From an uncultured Flavobacteriales bacterium (GTDB lineage: Bacteria > Bacteroidota > Bacteroidia > Flavobacteriales_D > Crocinitomicaceae): DNA of 64,000 nucleotides. Under the pieces are notes generated by a model, which had not been told where the DNA came from, made no database searches, and saw only the letters and a program-made list of their open reading frames with translations. Below are positions 52,334 through 61,636 of the stretch, piece by piece. The stretch spans positions 124,001 to 188,000 of the forward strand of contig CAJXJK010000009.1 in assembly GCA_913054135.1 (NCBI GenBank), read 5' to 3'. The position numbers and the translations under genes were made by a program. Within the stretch, counting starts at the first letter, position 1. Each line of letters opens with the position of its first letter.

Positions 52334-53398
52334 TTAATGGTGCGCACTCTCAACAGATGATCCTATATACATTGCAGCAAGCATTGTAAAAATATAGGCC
52401 TGTAAGAAGGCGACTAAAAGTTCTAATACCGAAATAAATAATGTCATTGGCACAGATAATCCTGCCCACCAAGCACTTTCATTAACGAATATGATTGCAA
52501 TCAAAGAAACCACGATAATGTGACCTGCAGTGATGTTTGCAAACAAACGAATTAGAAGTGCAACAGGCTTAATAAAAATTCCTGCTATTTCAATCGGTAA
52601 TAGAATAAGGTATAATGGAAGTTTTGCCAAAAGGGGCATTGAATTTCCTAATGGGTCAACAATGTGCAACCAATAAGTCTTCTTTGAATTAATCATTTGA
52701 ATGAAGAAAGTAATCGCCGCTAATAAGATAGTGATTGAGATACTTCCTGTCATGTTCGGATTTGAAAGGAATGGTAATAGACCTAACAAGTTCCCGAAGA
52801 AAATAAAGAAAAACACAGTTAATAAGTAAGGAGTAAATCTCTTGTACTTATCTGATTCAATATTGTCTTTTGCGATATCTTGAACAAACACAACTCCCGG
52901 CTCTGTCCATCTAGCGATCCCTTTTGGCGCTAAAGTATCATGCTTCTTGTAGTTCTTTGCCGATCTTATGAAAACAAACAATAATAGAAATGCTACTAAG
53001 AACATTGCTACCACATTCTTAGTGATAGAGAAATCTTTTGTAATGTGTTTCGCATTAGTTGGATGACCTTCGGCATCAAATTCTACTGCATGGGCTCCTG
53101 CATCTAATTGATATATTTTTTCGTGATGATTTACGAAGCTCATTCCGTCTCTTTCAACAATCGCGTGACCGTGTTCAAAAGCTGAAGACATAAACATAAC
53201 TAAGCCGTTATCAGTCCAAAGAATTATTGGTAATGGTATTACGACAGCATCAGAGATATGAATTTCATGTGCATCCAAAGCGTGATGGATAGCGTGATCT
53301 GCAGCATTAAATGGTGGCTTTTCACCATGTTCATCTGCATTTGCAAATGCACTGAAAGTGAATACCGTAGCTAATATTAATCCGAAAATTTTCTTCAT
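52334..53398 (-). CDS. atpB: F-type ATP synthase a subunit with long periplasmic N-terminus
   Basis: Subunit a carries the proton half-channels. The 354-residue protein has a signal peptide (IFGLILATVFTFSAFANA) and an extracytoplasmic His/Asp-rich region (about 20-125) not found in E. coli AtpB but common in Bacteroidetes. The usual helices follow. The essential Arg lies in LLIRLFANITAGHI. It begins the structural genes, with its own -7 box upstream. Confidence 0.93.
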   Translation of the reverse strand: MKKIFGLILATVFTFSAFANADEHGEKPPFNAADHAIHHALDAHEIHISDAVVIPLPIILWTDNGLVMFMSSAFEHGHAIVERDGMSFVNHHEKIYQLDAGAHAVEFDAEGHPTNAKHITKDFSITKNVVAMFLVAFLLLFVFIRSAKNYKKHDTLAPKGIARWTEPGVVFVQDIAKDNIESDKYKRFTPYLLTVFFFIFFGNLLGLLPFLSNPNMTGSISITILLAAITFFIQMINSKKTYWLHIVDPLGNSMPLLAKLPLYLILLPIEIAGIFIKPVALLIRLFANITAGHIIVVSLIAIIFVNESAWWAGLSVPMTLFISVLELLVAFLQAYIFTMLAAMYIGSSVESAHH

Positions 53399-53443
53399 GT
53401 CTTGATTTACAATTCGAGAAATACCCGTTTTTTAAATTCGGCG

Positions 53444-53451
53444 CAAAGGTA
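53444..53451 (-). promoter_or_regulatory. Possible internal -7 box before atpB
   Basis: On the - strand TACCTTTG fits TAnnTTTG, 46 bases before the atpB ATG. The -33 box is poor. It may add to readthrough from the bactofilin promoter. Confidence 0.4.
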
Positions 53452-53490
53452 TATAGAAAAAGCTATTTGCCCATAATTTTTTAGGAGTTT

Positions 53491-53916
53491 TTACTCCTCT
53501 TCTTTAATTTCTGGGACAGATTGGTTTAAATAAGAGACCAACAGCTTGATTTCTACCACTAATAGCGGAAAAAAAACAAAGAAAAATTGTCCTACCATTG
53601 GTTTTGAGGTCTCATCTTTAATAATGAGCCAAGGAAATAAGAAAATAATAGCCAAAAACATTCTGAGGGTCAAGGTCATGATATACTTCTTACCTACCAC
53701 TGCCATAGTCTTATGGCTTGAAGCTTTCTTCAGAATATAAAAATAGGAGATTAAGAATTGTGGAATAAGGACCAAATAAATTGCCCACCAATATGGCATT
53801 CTTATATAGTCAGTTAAAAATGCGCCCTGCACAAAAGCAAAGTTGATGGCAAAGATTAAGACAATTACAGATAAGAAAGAAATGTATGAGATTTTTCGGT
53901 AGGCGCTAAGCGTCAT
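53491..53916 (-). CDS. Small membrane protein in the atp gene cluster
   Basis: The 141-residue protein has four hydrophobic helices (about 10-32, 42-62, 80-102, 112-130) with basic loops and an acidic tail. The position between AtpZ and atpB and the size match the AtpI-like proteins thought to help c-ring assembly or Mg2+ supply, but sequence identity to AtpI is not obvious to me. Its start overlaps the AtpZ end by 11 bases. Confidence 0.6.
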   Translation of the reverse strand: MTLSAYRKISYISFLSVIVLIFAINFAFVQGAFLTDYIRMPYWWAIYLVLIPQFLISYFYILKKASSHKTMAVVGKKYIMTLTLRMFLAIIFLFPWLIIKDETSKPMVGQFFFVFFPLLVVEIKLLVSYLNQSVPEIKEEE

Positions 53917-54199
53917 CTGAAAGTTTTTTTGCTTGTTTAATCAGCAAATATAGTGAGATAAAAACTCCTGCTAACGAAAGTGCAATTGACCAATAGGGTT
54001 TCTCGGTTTGGTATTTGGCATCTAATTGCTGCCCACCCCAAGCACCTAAACCAATGGTCACGCCCATTTGCACAGCCATACCTGCGAACACCATAAACTT
54101 ATTGGGTCCTTTTTTAGTATTTGAATTAGGATTGTTTGAAGATGATCTTTCTATTTGTCCATCTTCTTCAGGAAAGTCTGAAGACTCTTCAAAGCTCAT
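53906..54199 (-). CDS. AtpZ/AtpI family protein
   Basis: The 97-residue protein has an acidic/Asn-rich N-terminus and two membrane helices (FMVFAGMAVQMGVTIGLGAW and YWSIALSLAGVFISLYLLI), with GxxxG-type spacing and the GGQQLD loop of the AtpZ/AtpI family. It probably assists ATP synthase assembly. It starts one base after the bactofilin stop. Confidence 0.85.
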   Translation of the reverse strand: MSFEESSDFPEEDGQIERSSSNNPNSNTKKGPNKFMVFAGMAVQMGVTIGLGAWGGQQLDAKYQTEKPYWSIALSLAGVFISLYLLIKQAKKLSDDA

Positions 54200-54200
54200 A

Positions 54201-54632
54201 TTAATATACTAGCTCTTCTTCGTTTTCAGCTTCTACTTCTTTTACGAAGTTGTTGGTAACCTCAACAGGAGCATTGCTCATATTACAATTACCTTCAAAT
54301 TTAGCTCCGGTTTCGATTCCGATTTTGCCAGCAACAATATTACCAACAATCTTAGCGGTAGATTTGATCATCAATAATCCGTCAACCTTTATGTTTCCTT
54401 GAATTTCGCCTTCAATATCTGCATTTGCGCAAACAATTTCTCCAACGATTTTACCCGTAGTTCCTATAACCAACTTTCCAGTTGAATCTAAGGTTCCTTC
54501 TAGAGTACCGTCTAGTCTAAAATTAGAATCAGTTTTTACGTCTCCCTTAATGCTAGTACCCTCTACTATTCTATTCAACCTATCAGGTGAATTTGCTGGT
54601 CCAGCTGCCTTTCCATTACCTCCTTTAAACAT
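54201..54632 (-). CDS. Bactofilin (polymer-forming cytoskeletal protein)
   Basis: The 143-residue protein is a right-handed beta-helix of about six-residue-step repeats (IKGDVKTDSNFRLDGTLEGT, IVGEIVCANADIEGEIQGNI, IVGNIVAGKIGIETGAKFEG) flanked by disordered ends, the bactofilin plan. These proteins polymerise without nucleotide and organise the envelope. It has a strong promoter and leads the atp genes, an order common in Bacteroidetes with no proven functional link. Confidence 0.93.
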   Translation of the reverse strand: MFKGGNGKAAGPANSPDRLNRIVEGTSIKGDVKTDSNFRLDGTLEGTLDSTGKLVIGTTGKIVGEIVCANADIEGEIQGNIKVDGLLMIKSTAKIVGNIVAGKIGIETGAKFEGNCNMSNAPVEVTNNFVKEVEAENEEELVY

Positions 54633-54654
54633 CTTCTTAGATTTTGATGAACAA

Positions 54655-54685
54655 CAAAAATACGAAAATTTGAACTGTCATCAAA
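54655..54685 (-). promoter_or_regulatory. Promoter of bactofilin-atp operon
   Basis: On the - strand TTTG (54685-54682), 19 bases and TATTTTTG (54662-54655) match the consensus. Transcription would start near 54648, about 16 bases before the ATG at 54632. Confidence 0.75.
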
Positions 54686-54740
54686 GAACTGACAGGGAAT
54701 TGAGTGTAAATACCGACTTTGATTTATTATTCGCCCAGAA

Positions 54741-56009
54741 CTAATTTTTGACTTTAACTTTAATCAAATCGACTTTTGCTTCTGATACATCCATCACTGT
54801 TAGCACTAATTTGTCAGTCTCTAGAACGGTATTTTCTTTAGGGATATCCTCCAATTTATTGATGATGTAGCCGGCCAAAGTTTCATATTCAGAACTCTCT
54901 TCAATAGGGATCTCAAACTCTTCTCGCAAGTAATCAACATCCAGACGACCTGAGAATAAAAATGTGTTTTCATCTATTTTCTGCTCTACAGCTTCTCCAA
55001 TATCGTGTTCGTCATGGATTTCTCCGAAAATCTCTTCAATTATATCCTCAACAGTGATGATTCCTGATGTTCCCCCAAATTCGTCTACGACAACAGCAAT
55101 TGATCGCTTTTGCTTTGTGAACTGCTGAAGTAAGTCCTTTACCAAAATTGCTTCCGGCACAATGAATATAGGAAGTAAGACTTGCTTGATCAATTCAGGT
55201 TTAGACATAAGTTCATGTGCGTGAACATATCCGATAACATTATCAATTGAATCTCTGAATATTAAGACCTTTGATAAACCTGTTTCAATAAACTTTTCTC
55301 TTAGTGAATCAATGCTGTCATCTATATTCAAGGCAACCACATCCGTTCTCGGAATCATGCAGTCTCTGGCCTTTACTGTATCAAATTCGAGTGCGTTTTG
55401 GAGAATTTGGATTTCATTATCCATTTCAGTTTCTCCGTCTTTGCGCTCGTTAATATCTCTCACGTAATGGTCAAAATCAACCTTGGTAAATGCCTGTTCT
55501 GAATCAGAAATATCAACCTTCATAAGTTTCAAGAAAAACTTAGAAATGACCATTGTAATGAAAGTAGGAATGTAGAATATCCAATAAAACAAAAACAATG
55601 GAACCGAGCCAAATTTCAAACTTCTGTTCGGGTTGATTCTGAATATTGCTTTAGGTAAAAACTCGGCGGTTATTAAAACTATCAAAGTCGAAACTATAGT
55701 TTGTGAAAGTAATATAAGCGCGGTTTGATCAACACCATAAAGATTTGCGAAAGGACCACCCAAAACTATCCCCATATAAATACCATAAATAACAAGGGAC
55801 GCATTGTTGCCCAATAGCATTGCGCTTATAAAGTTCGAAGTATTTTTTACGAAAAATGATAGTATTCTACCTGTGAAAGAACCTCCTTGTTTATCTAATT
55901 CAATTTTCAAACGATTGGCCGAAATAAACGCTATTTCCATCCCTGAAAAAAAGGCAGAGCAGATAAGTGTTATGACTATGACTAAATAGGTCTCGGGTCC
56001 GGGAGGCAT
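54741..56009 (-). CDS. CNNM/HlyC-CorC family membrane protein (GldE-like)
   Basis: The 422-residue protein has a DUF21 membrane domain with about four helices (1-180; SAFFSGMEIAFISANRLK is the signature), then two CBS domains (about 205-325; MIPRTDVVALN, KRSIAVVVDEFGGTSGIIT) and a CorC_HlyC C-terminal domain (YETLAGYIINKLEDIP). Related proteins are thought to transport Mg2+, and GldE of this family is needed for gliding in Flavobacterium. No gldD or ssb neighbours it here, so the gliding link is weak. Confidence 0.88.
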   Translation of the reverse strand: MPPGPETYLVIVITLICSAFFSGMEIAFISANRLKIELDKQGGSFTGRILSFFVKNTSNFISAMLLGNNASLVIYGIYMGIVLGGPFANLYGVDQTALILLSQTIVSTLIVLITAEFLPKAIFRINPNRSLKFGSVPLFLFYWIFYIPTFITMVISKFFLKLMKVDISDSEQAFTKVDFDHYVRDINERKDGETEMDNEIQILQNALEFDTVKARDCMIPRTDVVALNIDDSIDSLREKFIETGLSKVLIFRDSIDNVIGYVHAHELMSKPELIKQVLLPIFIVPEAILVKDLLQQFTKQKRSIAVVVDEFGGTSGIITVEDIIEEIFGEIHDEHDIGEAVEQKIDENTFLFSGRLDVDYLREEFEIPIEESSEYETLAGYIINKLEDIPKENTVLETDKLVLTVMDVSEAKVDLIKVKVKN

Positions 56010-56078
56010 TTAAGCTTTTAATGTTTACTTAAGTAAATGTAGTTTTTTTGAACGAGATAACAAATAGCTAGCAATTGT

Positions 56079-57365
56079 CTATTTCTTAGGCTCAGGAATA
56101 TCGAAGCCAATATCTTTTCTGTAATAAGCATCTTCAAAAGATATCTTTGAAAGATTTTCATAGGTCTTCGCTAAAGATTTCTCTTGGTTTTTCCCGTAAG
56201 AAGTCACACAAAGAACTCTTCCGCCAGAGCTTACATACGTTGGTCCGTCTTGTTTTGTGCCTGCATGAAATATCATACTATCAAAGATCCCTGTTAGTCC
56301 GCTAATAGTTTTCTCTTTTTTGTATTCTCCAGGATACCCTCCTGAAACCATCATTACGCCAGTAGCAGTTCTTTCATCAAAAAGAACATCTCTTTCTGAA
56401 AGAGTTTGAGTTGCAACACCTTCAAAAAGCTCAAGTATGTCAGATTTCAGTCTTGGGATAACAACCTCAGTTTCTGGATCACCCATTCTACAGTTATATT
56501 CAATTACATAAGGATCTCTTCTTACATTGATCAAACCAAAGAAAATGAATCCTCTATAGTCAATACCTTCTGCTTTGAGGCCTTTAATTGTTGGTATAAT
56601 TACTTGATTTTCGACCTTATCCATAAAACCAAGAGTTGCAAACGGAACTGGTGAAACAGCTCCCATTCCTCCAGTGTTCAATCCTGTATCGCCTTCACCT
56701 ATTCTCTTATAATCTTTTGCCTCAGGTAAAATTTTATATGACTGCCCGTCTGTTATTACAAATACAGAAAGCTCAACTCCATCTAAGAATTCTTCAATCA
56801 CGACCTTTGAAGAAGCGTCTCCAAATTTAGCATCAGATAGCATTGAATTTAGTTCTTCTTTAGCTTTGTCAAGATCATCTAATATTACAACTCCTTTACC
56901 GGCAGCTAAACCATCAGCTTTTAAAACATAAGGTGCTTTCAAAGAATCTAAATAAGCATATCCTTCTTCAAGATTATCTTTTGTAAAAGTTTGATATTTT
57001 GCAGTTGGAATGTTGTATTTTTTCATGAACTTTTTAGAGAAATCTTTCGACCCCTCTAATTGTGCTGCTTCTTTGTTTGGACCGATAACACCAACTTTAG
57101 AAAGTGCTTTATCGGCAGCAAAATAATCTGCGATTCCGTCAACCAAGGGTTTTTCAGGACCAACTACTAAATAATCGATCTTCTCTTTTAAACAGAATTT
57201 GCCGATTCCTTCAAAGTCGTTTATTTTCAAATCTACGTTAGTTCCAACTTGATTGGTTCCCGCGTTACCTGGTGCTATAAATAGCTTATCAATTTGAGAA
57301 CTTTGTGCAATTTTCCAACCGATTGCGTGTTCTCTTCCACCTGATCCTAAAAGTAGTACGTTCAT
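56079..57365 (-). CDS. purD: Phosphoribosylamine-glycine ligase
   Basis: PurD joins phosphoribosylamine and glycine with ATP in purine synthesis. The 428-residue enzyme has the N-terminal block MNVLLLGSGGREHAIGWK, an ATP-grasp domain (APYVLKADGLAAGKGV, ...GFIFFGLI, EYNCRMGDPETEVV) and a C-terminal domain. Length is normal. It is monocistronic, with a -7 box 18 bases upstream. Confidence 0.97.
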   Translation of the reverse strand: MNVLLLGSGGREHAIGWKIAQSSQIDKLFIAPGNAGTNQVGTNVDLKINDFEGIGKFCLKEKIDYLVVGPEKPLVDGIADYFAADKALSKVGVIGPNKEAAQLEGSKDFSKKFMKKYNIPTAKYQTFTKDNLEEGYAYLDSLKAPYVLKADGLAAGKGVVILDDLDKAKEELNSMLSDAKFGDASSKVVIEEFLDGVELSVFVITDGQSYKILPEAKDYKRIGEGDTGLNTGGMGAVSPVPFATLGFMDKVENQVIIPTIKGLKAEGIDYRGFIFFGLINVRRDPYVIEYNCRMGDPETEVVIPRLKSDILELFEGVATQTLSERDVLFDERTATGVMMVSGGYPGEYKKEKTISGLTGIFDSMIFHAGTKQDGPTYVSSGGRVLCVTSYGKNQEKSLAKTYENLSKISFEDAYYRKDIGFDIPEPKK

Positions 57366-57382
57366 GACTTCTGATTTTTTGT

Positions 57383-57390
57383 CAAAGTTA
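57383..57390 (-). promoter_or_regulatory. -7 box of purD
   Basis: On the - strand TAACTTTG fits TAnnTTTG and gives a leader of about 11 bases. No clear -33 box is seen. The rest of 57391-57549 holds nothing I recognise. Confidence 0.45.
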
Positions 57391-57549
57391 GGGAATGCTT
57401 TAGCTGATGTGACTAAATCTTTTCAACAAAGAAGCATATTTTTCAAACCGAGGCGCAGAATTTTTCTTGCAAATAGAAATGAGGTTCCCAGCTATGACAA
57501 TTGCTTTACTCATTTTGTCTACTCGTAAAAAAGAAGGTGCCGGAGATAA

Positions 57550-58407
57550 TTAAGGCTCTAAGAACTCCCAATCTTTGATGGGTTCAAATCTTTTCCAAGA
57601 CTCTTTCACTGATGGATGTTGAAGAACTGATTCAGCAGACACTTCTGGTAAATGCTCTTCACCCAAACCATTTTTAACGAAGATTAAATTGAACCCAAGT
57701 TCATTTGCTCCGACTAATCGATATCCCTTTTCTTTAGCCATCTTGATCATGGCGGGAACTGAAGCTCCATGATATACAGGATGTTTACCCGGGAAAACAT
57801 AATTCTTGTCATAAGGAACCACAATATTGCGCATTCCAAATTCTACATGTGTTTCGATAATCACCACATTGGGAGAAACTTGTTCGAGCGCCTTCCAAAC
57901 CCAATAATCATTACCATCAATGTCAATGCTCAACAAATCTATATCCCCTTCAAGGTTTGCATCCTTACATAACTGATTGATATTCTCCACTTGAACTTTA
58001 GCGCAAGTAAAGGTTGGAGCATACATCCATGGATGTGGGTATTTTGAATAAAACTTTCTACCCCTTTTAATTGCTGCTGGATTACCGTCTAAAAACAATC
58101 CGTGATAACCAAAATTAAAGGCCAAGTTGGCGCAATTACTATTGATTCCGTCATCAGATCCAATCTCAACAAATGTTTTGTTTTGCATTCCTATAATAGA
58201 GAAGATGTAAAGTAATTTACCATCTTCTTCATATTGTGAAAACACTCTGAATCCTGTTTCAGACAGAGGAACAGACTTTCCTTCTTTGGCCCATTGTTGA
58301 TATTGGTTATAAAGAGATCTTTGCCCAATTTGTGTCTCAGCCGAAAACCTATTTCGAACTTTGAAAATGTAGAACTTACTCTTCAATATGTTTTTAAACC
58401 AACCCAT
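57550..58407 (-). CDS. FkbM-like SAM-dependent methyltransferase
   Basis: The 285-residue protein has a Rossmann-like core with KTFVEIGSDDGINSNCANLA (motif I), GLFLDGNPAAIKRGRKFY and IDLLSIDIDGNDYWVWKAL, the order found in FkbM-type methyltransferases. The acceptor is unknown; sugars or glycolipids are typical. It starts 4 bases after the Ig-like lipoprotein gene and closes a five-gene run that begins at 63379. Confidence 0.75.
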   Translation of the reverse strand: MGWFKNILKSKFYIFKVRNRFSAETQIGQRSLYNQYQQWAKEGKSVPLSETGFRVFSQYEEDGKLLYIFSIIGMQNKTFVEIGSDDGINSNCANLAFNFGYHGLFLDGNPAAIKRGRKFYSKYPHPWMYAPTFTCAKVQVENINQLCKDANLEGDIDLLSIDIDGNDYWVWKALEQVSPNVVIIETHVEFGMRNIVVPYDKNYVFPGKHPVYHGASVPAMIKMAKEKGYRLVGANELGFNLIFVKNGLGEEHLPEVSAESVLQHPSVKESWKRFEPIKDWEFLEP

Positions 58408-58411
58408 TCGC

Positions 58412-59986
58412 TTATTTGAAATTCCATTCTACTTCTTTCTCCCACTTCGCCTTTATGTTTACCAATCCACTGTAATAAATCACATTTTCTGGCACTTTGG
58501 CTTCAGACAATTTACCAGGCGACCATTGTCCGTTATTGTCTACGTCAAAAATTAATCTAAGTTGATAATCTCCAGGTAAAAGTTTTTCAAATGTCATTTT
58601 TTGTTTAAAGATTTGTTCTTCTACAACAATTCCCTTTTTATTTATGAGCTCAACAATTACCTGCTCAAAAAATGACGTATCTACATTCAAAAAGAGGGTG
58701 GCATAATACTCTTCTTCATAGTTTTCAAACTTCACTTTGATTTCAGAATCGTTCACTCTGTCAAAGACTGAGGTTACGGCTCCAGAATCAAGCACTACTT
58801 CATAAATTGATGTACCAGCAGTAGCAAATGAAAGCTCTTTAACATTAGCAATTATTTCGGGCATTTCAACCACATTTGAATCTTTGTCAAAAACTCTAAT
58901 CATGGATTTATCTACTTTGTTCACAGGTTCAGAAAATGTAAACTTTAAATCTTCATTAGGAAGCAATTTTGCCTTGACCACATTGTGCTCGCTCTTGATT
59001 TTAACATCTTCAACTTTGTCTGGAATGTTTTTGTAAATTGGCTTTAAGGTGTCTCTTTTACCATTTAAATAAGTGAAGAATTTCATTTTAGATTTCGGAT
59101 TTTCATCCAACCAGAATATCAATGAATCATCTGCGCCAGTGTCTTCTTGAAGCAATAAAATATCACTTTTCACACTGAAGCTATCGGCAGGGTTCGACAA
59201 GATTATCTCTAATGACCCCGGAAATGAAAACTCAACATCTTCAATTTTACATTCATCATTTTGAGGCTTATAACTTTTCAAAGAAACATCCTTAATCGGT
59301 TCGTATAACTCTAACAATTGTCCTTCAAGAAATGCTCTTTTCTCGGTCGGATCTAACAACAGATTTTTATTTCTGTCATCAAAGGCGAACATATAATACG
59401 TTCCGTCTTTTAAGTAATTCATTTCAAAGGTCCCCCCAGATGAAGTTTGAACCAAGTAGGTTGGTTTAACTTTGAAAGGAACAGAATCAAACTCAATTGA
59501 TCTTTCATAAGGATATAACCCAACAAGCATCCCATCTTCTCCTTGGTTCTTAAATGCATCTGTGACCTTACCTTGTATTGTTAAGGAATCAATGTAATCA
59601 CCCGTTGAGAAAACATATTGAAAAACTGAATCATTCGATTCAGTGATATCTTGTACCGCTCCGTTAAAAGTGATCGTATAGGTAGTATTCTCAATGAGTT
59701 CATCTTGAAACAGAATACTTAACTTCTTGTTTTTGGAAGTTATAAGAGGAGCGTTCGTTTGTTGAGGAGTGATAAGTATGTTATCATTCGGATTTTTGAG
59801 TTTGATAAATTCTTTAAATTTCATTTGAATTTCATCACCTTCAAAATTCAACTGTCCGCTATAGGGAGTTGTTTTTGCCGAATCAATTGCCGGAGCATAC
59901 CCATCTTTGTCTCCACCAGTTAATGGTGTCACTTGAGCACAAGCAGTAATTAATATCAATATGGCTAAAAAGTAGAAATGTCTCAT
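58412..59986 (-). CDS. Lipoprotein with SbsA-type Ig-like domain
   Basis: The 524-residue protein has lipobox ITAC (Cys16) and the typical Bacteroidetes start QVTPLTGGDKDGYAP. A Big_5 (SbsA Ig-like) domain follows (about 35-130, with IQMKFKEFIKL and TYTITFNGAVQDIT), then further strand-rich domains. It is expected on the outer membrane. Its ATG shares one base with the stop of the msrC gene. Confidence 0.85.
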   Translation of the reverse strand: MRHFYFLAILILITACAQVTPLTGGDKDGYAPAIDSAKTTPYSGQLNFEGDEIQMKFKEFIKLKNPNDNILITPQQTNAPLITSKNKKLSILFQDELIENTTYTITFNGAVQDITESNDSVFQYVFSTGDYIDSLTIQGKVTDAFKNQGEDGMLVGLYPYERSIEFDSVPFKVKPTYLVQTSSGGTFEMNYLKDGTYYMFAFDDRNKNLLLDPTEKRAFLEGQLLELYEPIKDVSLKSYKPQNDECKIEDVEFSFPGSLEIILSNPADSFSVKSDILLLQEDTGADDSLIFWLDENPKSKMKFFTYLNGKRDTLKPIYKNIPDKVEDVKIKSEHNVVKAKLLPNEDLKFTFSEPVNKVDKSMIRVFDKDSNVVEMPEIIANVKELSFATAGTSIYEVVLDSGAVTSVFDRVNDSEIKVKFENYEEEYYATLFLNVDTSFFEQVIVELINKKGIVVEEQIFKQKMTFEKLLPGDYQLRLIFDVDNNGQWSPGKLSEAKVPENVIYYSGLVNIKAKWEKEVEWNFK

Positions 59987-60474
59987 TAAGACTTTATCAT
60001 GTCAGAAATCACTAACGCTATCTGTTCTAGATATATTTTATCAATGTTAGAGAAGTCGCTCAATTCATCACTATCTACATCAAGCACACCAATCACGGTT
60101 TGAGCTTTTATTATTGGAACTACAATCTCTGATTTTGAGGCTGAACTACATGCAATGTGACCCGGAAACTCATCAACATTATCAACAATAATTGTTTCGG
60201 ATTTCTCCCAAGATTGGCCACAAACGCCTTTACCAATTTTGATTCTTGTGCAGGCTATGTCACCTTGAAAAGGTCCAAGAACAAGCTCTTCTTGATTCTT
60301 AACAAAATAAAAACCAACCCAAAAAAAGCCTAAAGCCTGACGAAGTGCAGCCGCCATGTTCGCACAATTTGCGACAAAGTCGTCTTCACCGTCAATGAGC
60401 GCTTTTAATTGCGGAATTAAACTCTTGTAAACTTCTTCACGAGATTCACCTTTGATATGTAACTCTTCAGCCAT
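59986..60474 (-). CDS. msrC: GAF-domain free methionine-(R)-sulfoxide reductase
   Basis: fRMsr reduces free Met-R-sulfoxide. The 162-residue GAF protein has the three characteristic cysteines: FQGDIACTRI, GKGVCGQSW and FPGHIACSSASKSEIVVPI, spaced as in E. coli MsrC. The final DVDSDELSDFSNIDKIYLEQIA is also typical. It lies between hemW and the Ig-like lipoprotein. Confidence 0.92.
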   Translation of the reverse strand: MAEELHIKGESREEVYKSLIPQLKALIDGEDDFVANCANMAAALRQALGFFWVGFYFVKNQEELVLGPFQGDIACTRIKIGKGVCGQSWEKSETIIVDNVDEFPGHIACSSASKSEIVVPIIKAQTVIGVLDVDSDELSDFSNIDKIYLEQIALVISDMIKS

Positions 60475-60497
60475 AATTTGATTGCAAAATTAAGCTT

Positions 60498-61622
60498 TTA
60501 AACGAATAGGTCGGCTGCCAATTTATCTGCAATGAATTTACCTTCTGGAGTCAATACGTAAGCTTGATCAGTTTCTTTCAAACAACCTCTAGAAATATGC
60601 GATTCTATAATTTGAGAAAACTCAGAATGATTGATTGCACCTAATAGTTCGGGTAAGTCTTCTTTCAATAATCCCCATTTTGTTCTGAGCCTTGTGAGTA
60701 CATAATCATTGAATTTATCTTTAAAAGTCAATACTTCAGTCTCTAAAGGAATTTCAGATTTTTGAAGACTCTTTATGTATTGACTGTTGTTTCTAATATT
60801 CCATGAACGGGAATTGCCGTCATAAGAGTGTGCTGAGGGACCAACTCCCAAATAAGATTTTCCTTGCCAATATGCTGAGTTGTGCTTTGAAATATAACCT
60901 TGCTTTGCAAAATTGGATATTTCATACTGTTCGTATCCGTTTTCGGCCAAAGTGTTCACGAGATAATTAAACTGTTCAAGACTTTCTTCGTCATTAGGTA
61001 AGTTAAGTTCACCCTTATTTTCGAGATGGTTAAAAACAGTATTTTGCTCTATTGTGAGACAATATGCAGAAATGTGCTTGACTCCTAAATCGATCATTTG
61101 TTGAACTTGATCTTTCCAATATGAAAGTGGCTTTTCAGGAATACCGTAAATGAGATCAGCTGTAAGATTTGAAAACCCAAACTGCTGAGCTAAACGAATA
61201 GATTCAGTAGCCTCTGTGCTGTTATGTGCTCTATTCATTTGTTGCAATACATCTTCATCAAAAGATTGAATACCGATACTTAGTCTATTAACACCAGCAG
61301 CATAAAATGCTTTTAAAACATCTTTCGAAAGATCATCCGGATTAGCTTCTAATGTAATCTCTTCAACATTGAGTGTATCAAAACACTCACTGATTGTATT
61401 TAAAATCTTAGTGATTTGGTTTTGAGATAAAAGAGATGGTGTTCCACCTCCGAAATAAATCGTCTCTATTTTATTATCAGCTAAATACTCTTTGCGCAGA
61501 ATGATTTCTTGGCAAATGGCATCCACCATTTCATCCTGTCGAGAAAGGTTAGTTGAAAAATGAAAGTCACAATAATGGCACTTTTGCTTACAAAAGGGAA
61601 TGTGAACATAAACTCCTGCCAT
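60498..61622 (-). CDS. hemW: Heme chaperone HemW (radical SAM)
   Basis: HemW is a radical-SAM relative of HemN that delivers heme to respiratory proteins. The 374-residue protein has the cluster motif CKQKCHYC (Cys11, 15, 18), GGGTPSLL, the ANPDDLS block and the HemN_C domain. It lacks the extra N-terminal segment and Cys of HemN, which supports HemW rather than coproporphyrinogen dehydrogenase. Confidence 0.92.
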   Translation of the reverse strand: MAGVYVHIPFCKQKCHYCDFHFSTNLSRQDEMVDAICQEIILRKEYLADNKIETIYFGGGTPSLLSQNQITKILNTISECFDTLNVEEITLEANPDDLSKDVLKAFYAAGVNRLSIGIQSFDEDVLQQMNRAHNSTEATESIRLAQQFGFSNLTADLIYGIPEKPLSYWKDQVQQMIDLGVKHISAYCLTIEQNTVFNHLENKGELNLPNDEESLEQFNYLVNTLAENGYEQYEISNFAKQGYISKHNSAYWQGKSYLGVGPSAHSYDGNSRSWNIRNNSQYIKSLQKSEIPLETEVLTFKDKFNDYVLTRLRTKWGLLKEDLPELLGAINHSEFSQIIESHISRGCLKETDQAYVLTPEGKFIADKLAADLFV

Positions 61623-61636
61623 AAATGTTTAGCTGC

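Noticed and set aside
57391-57549. Gene or RNA between purD and the methyltransferase
   Set aside because: No open frame, repeat or strong hairpin could be supported.
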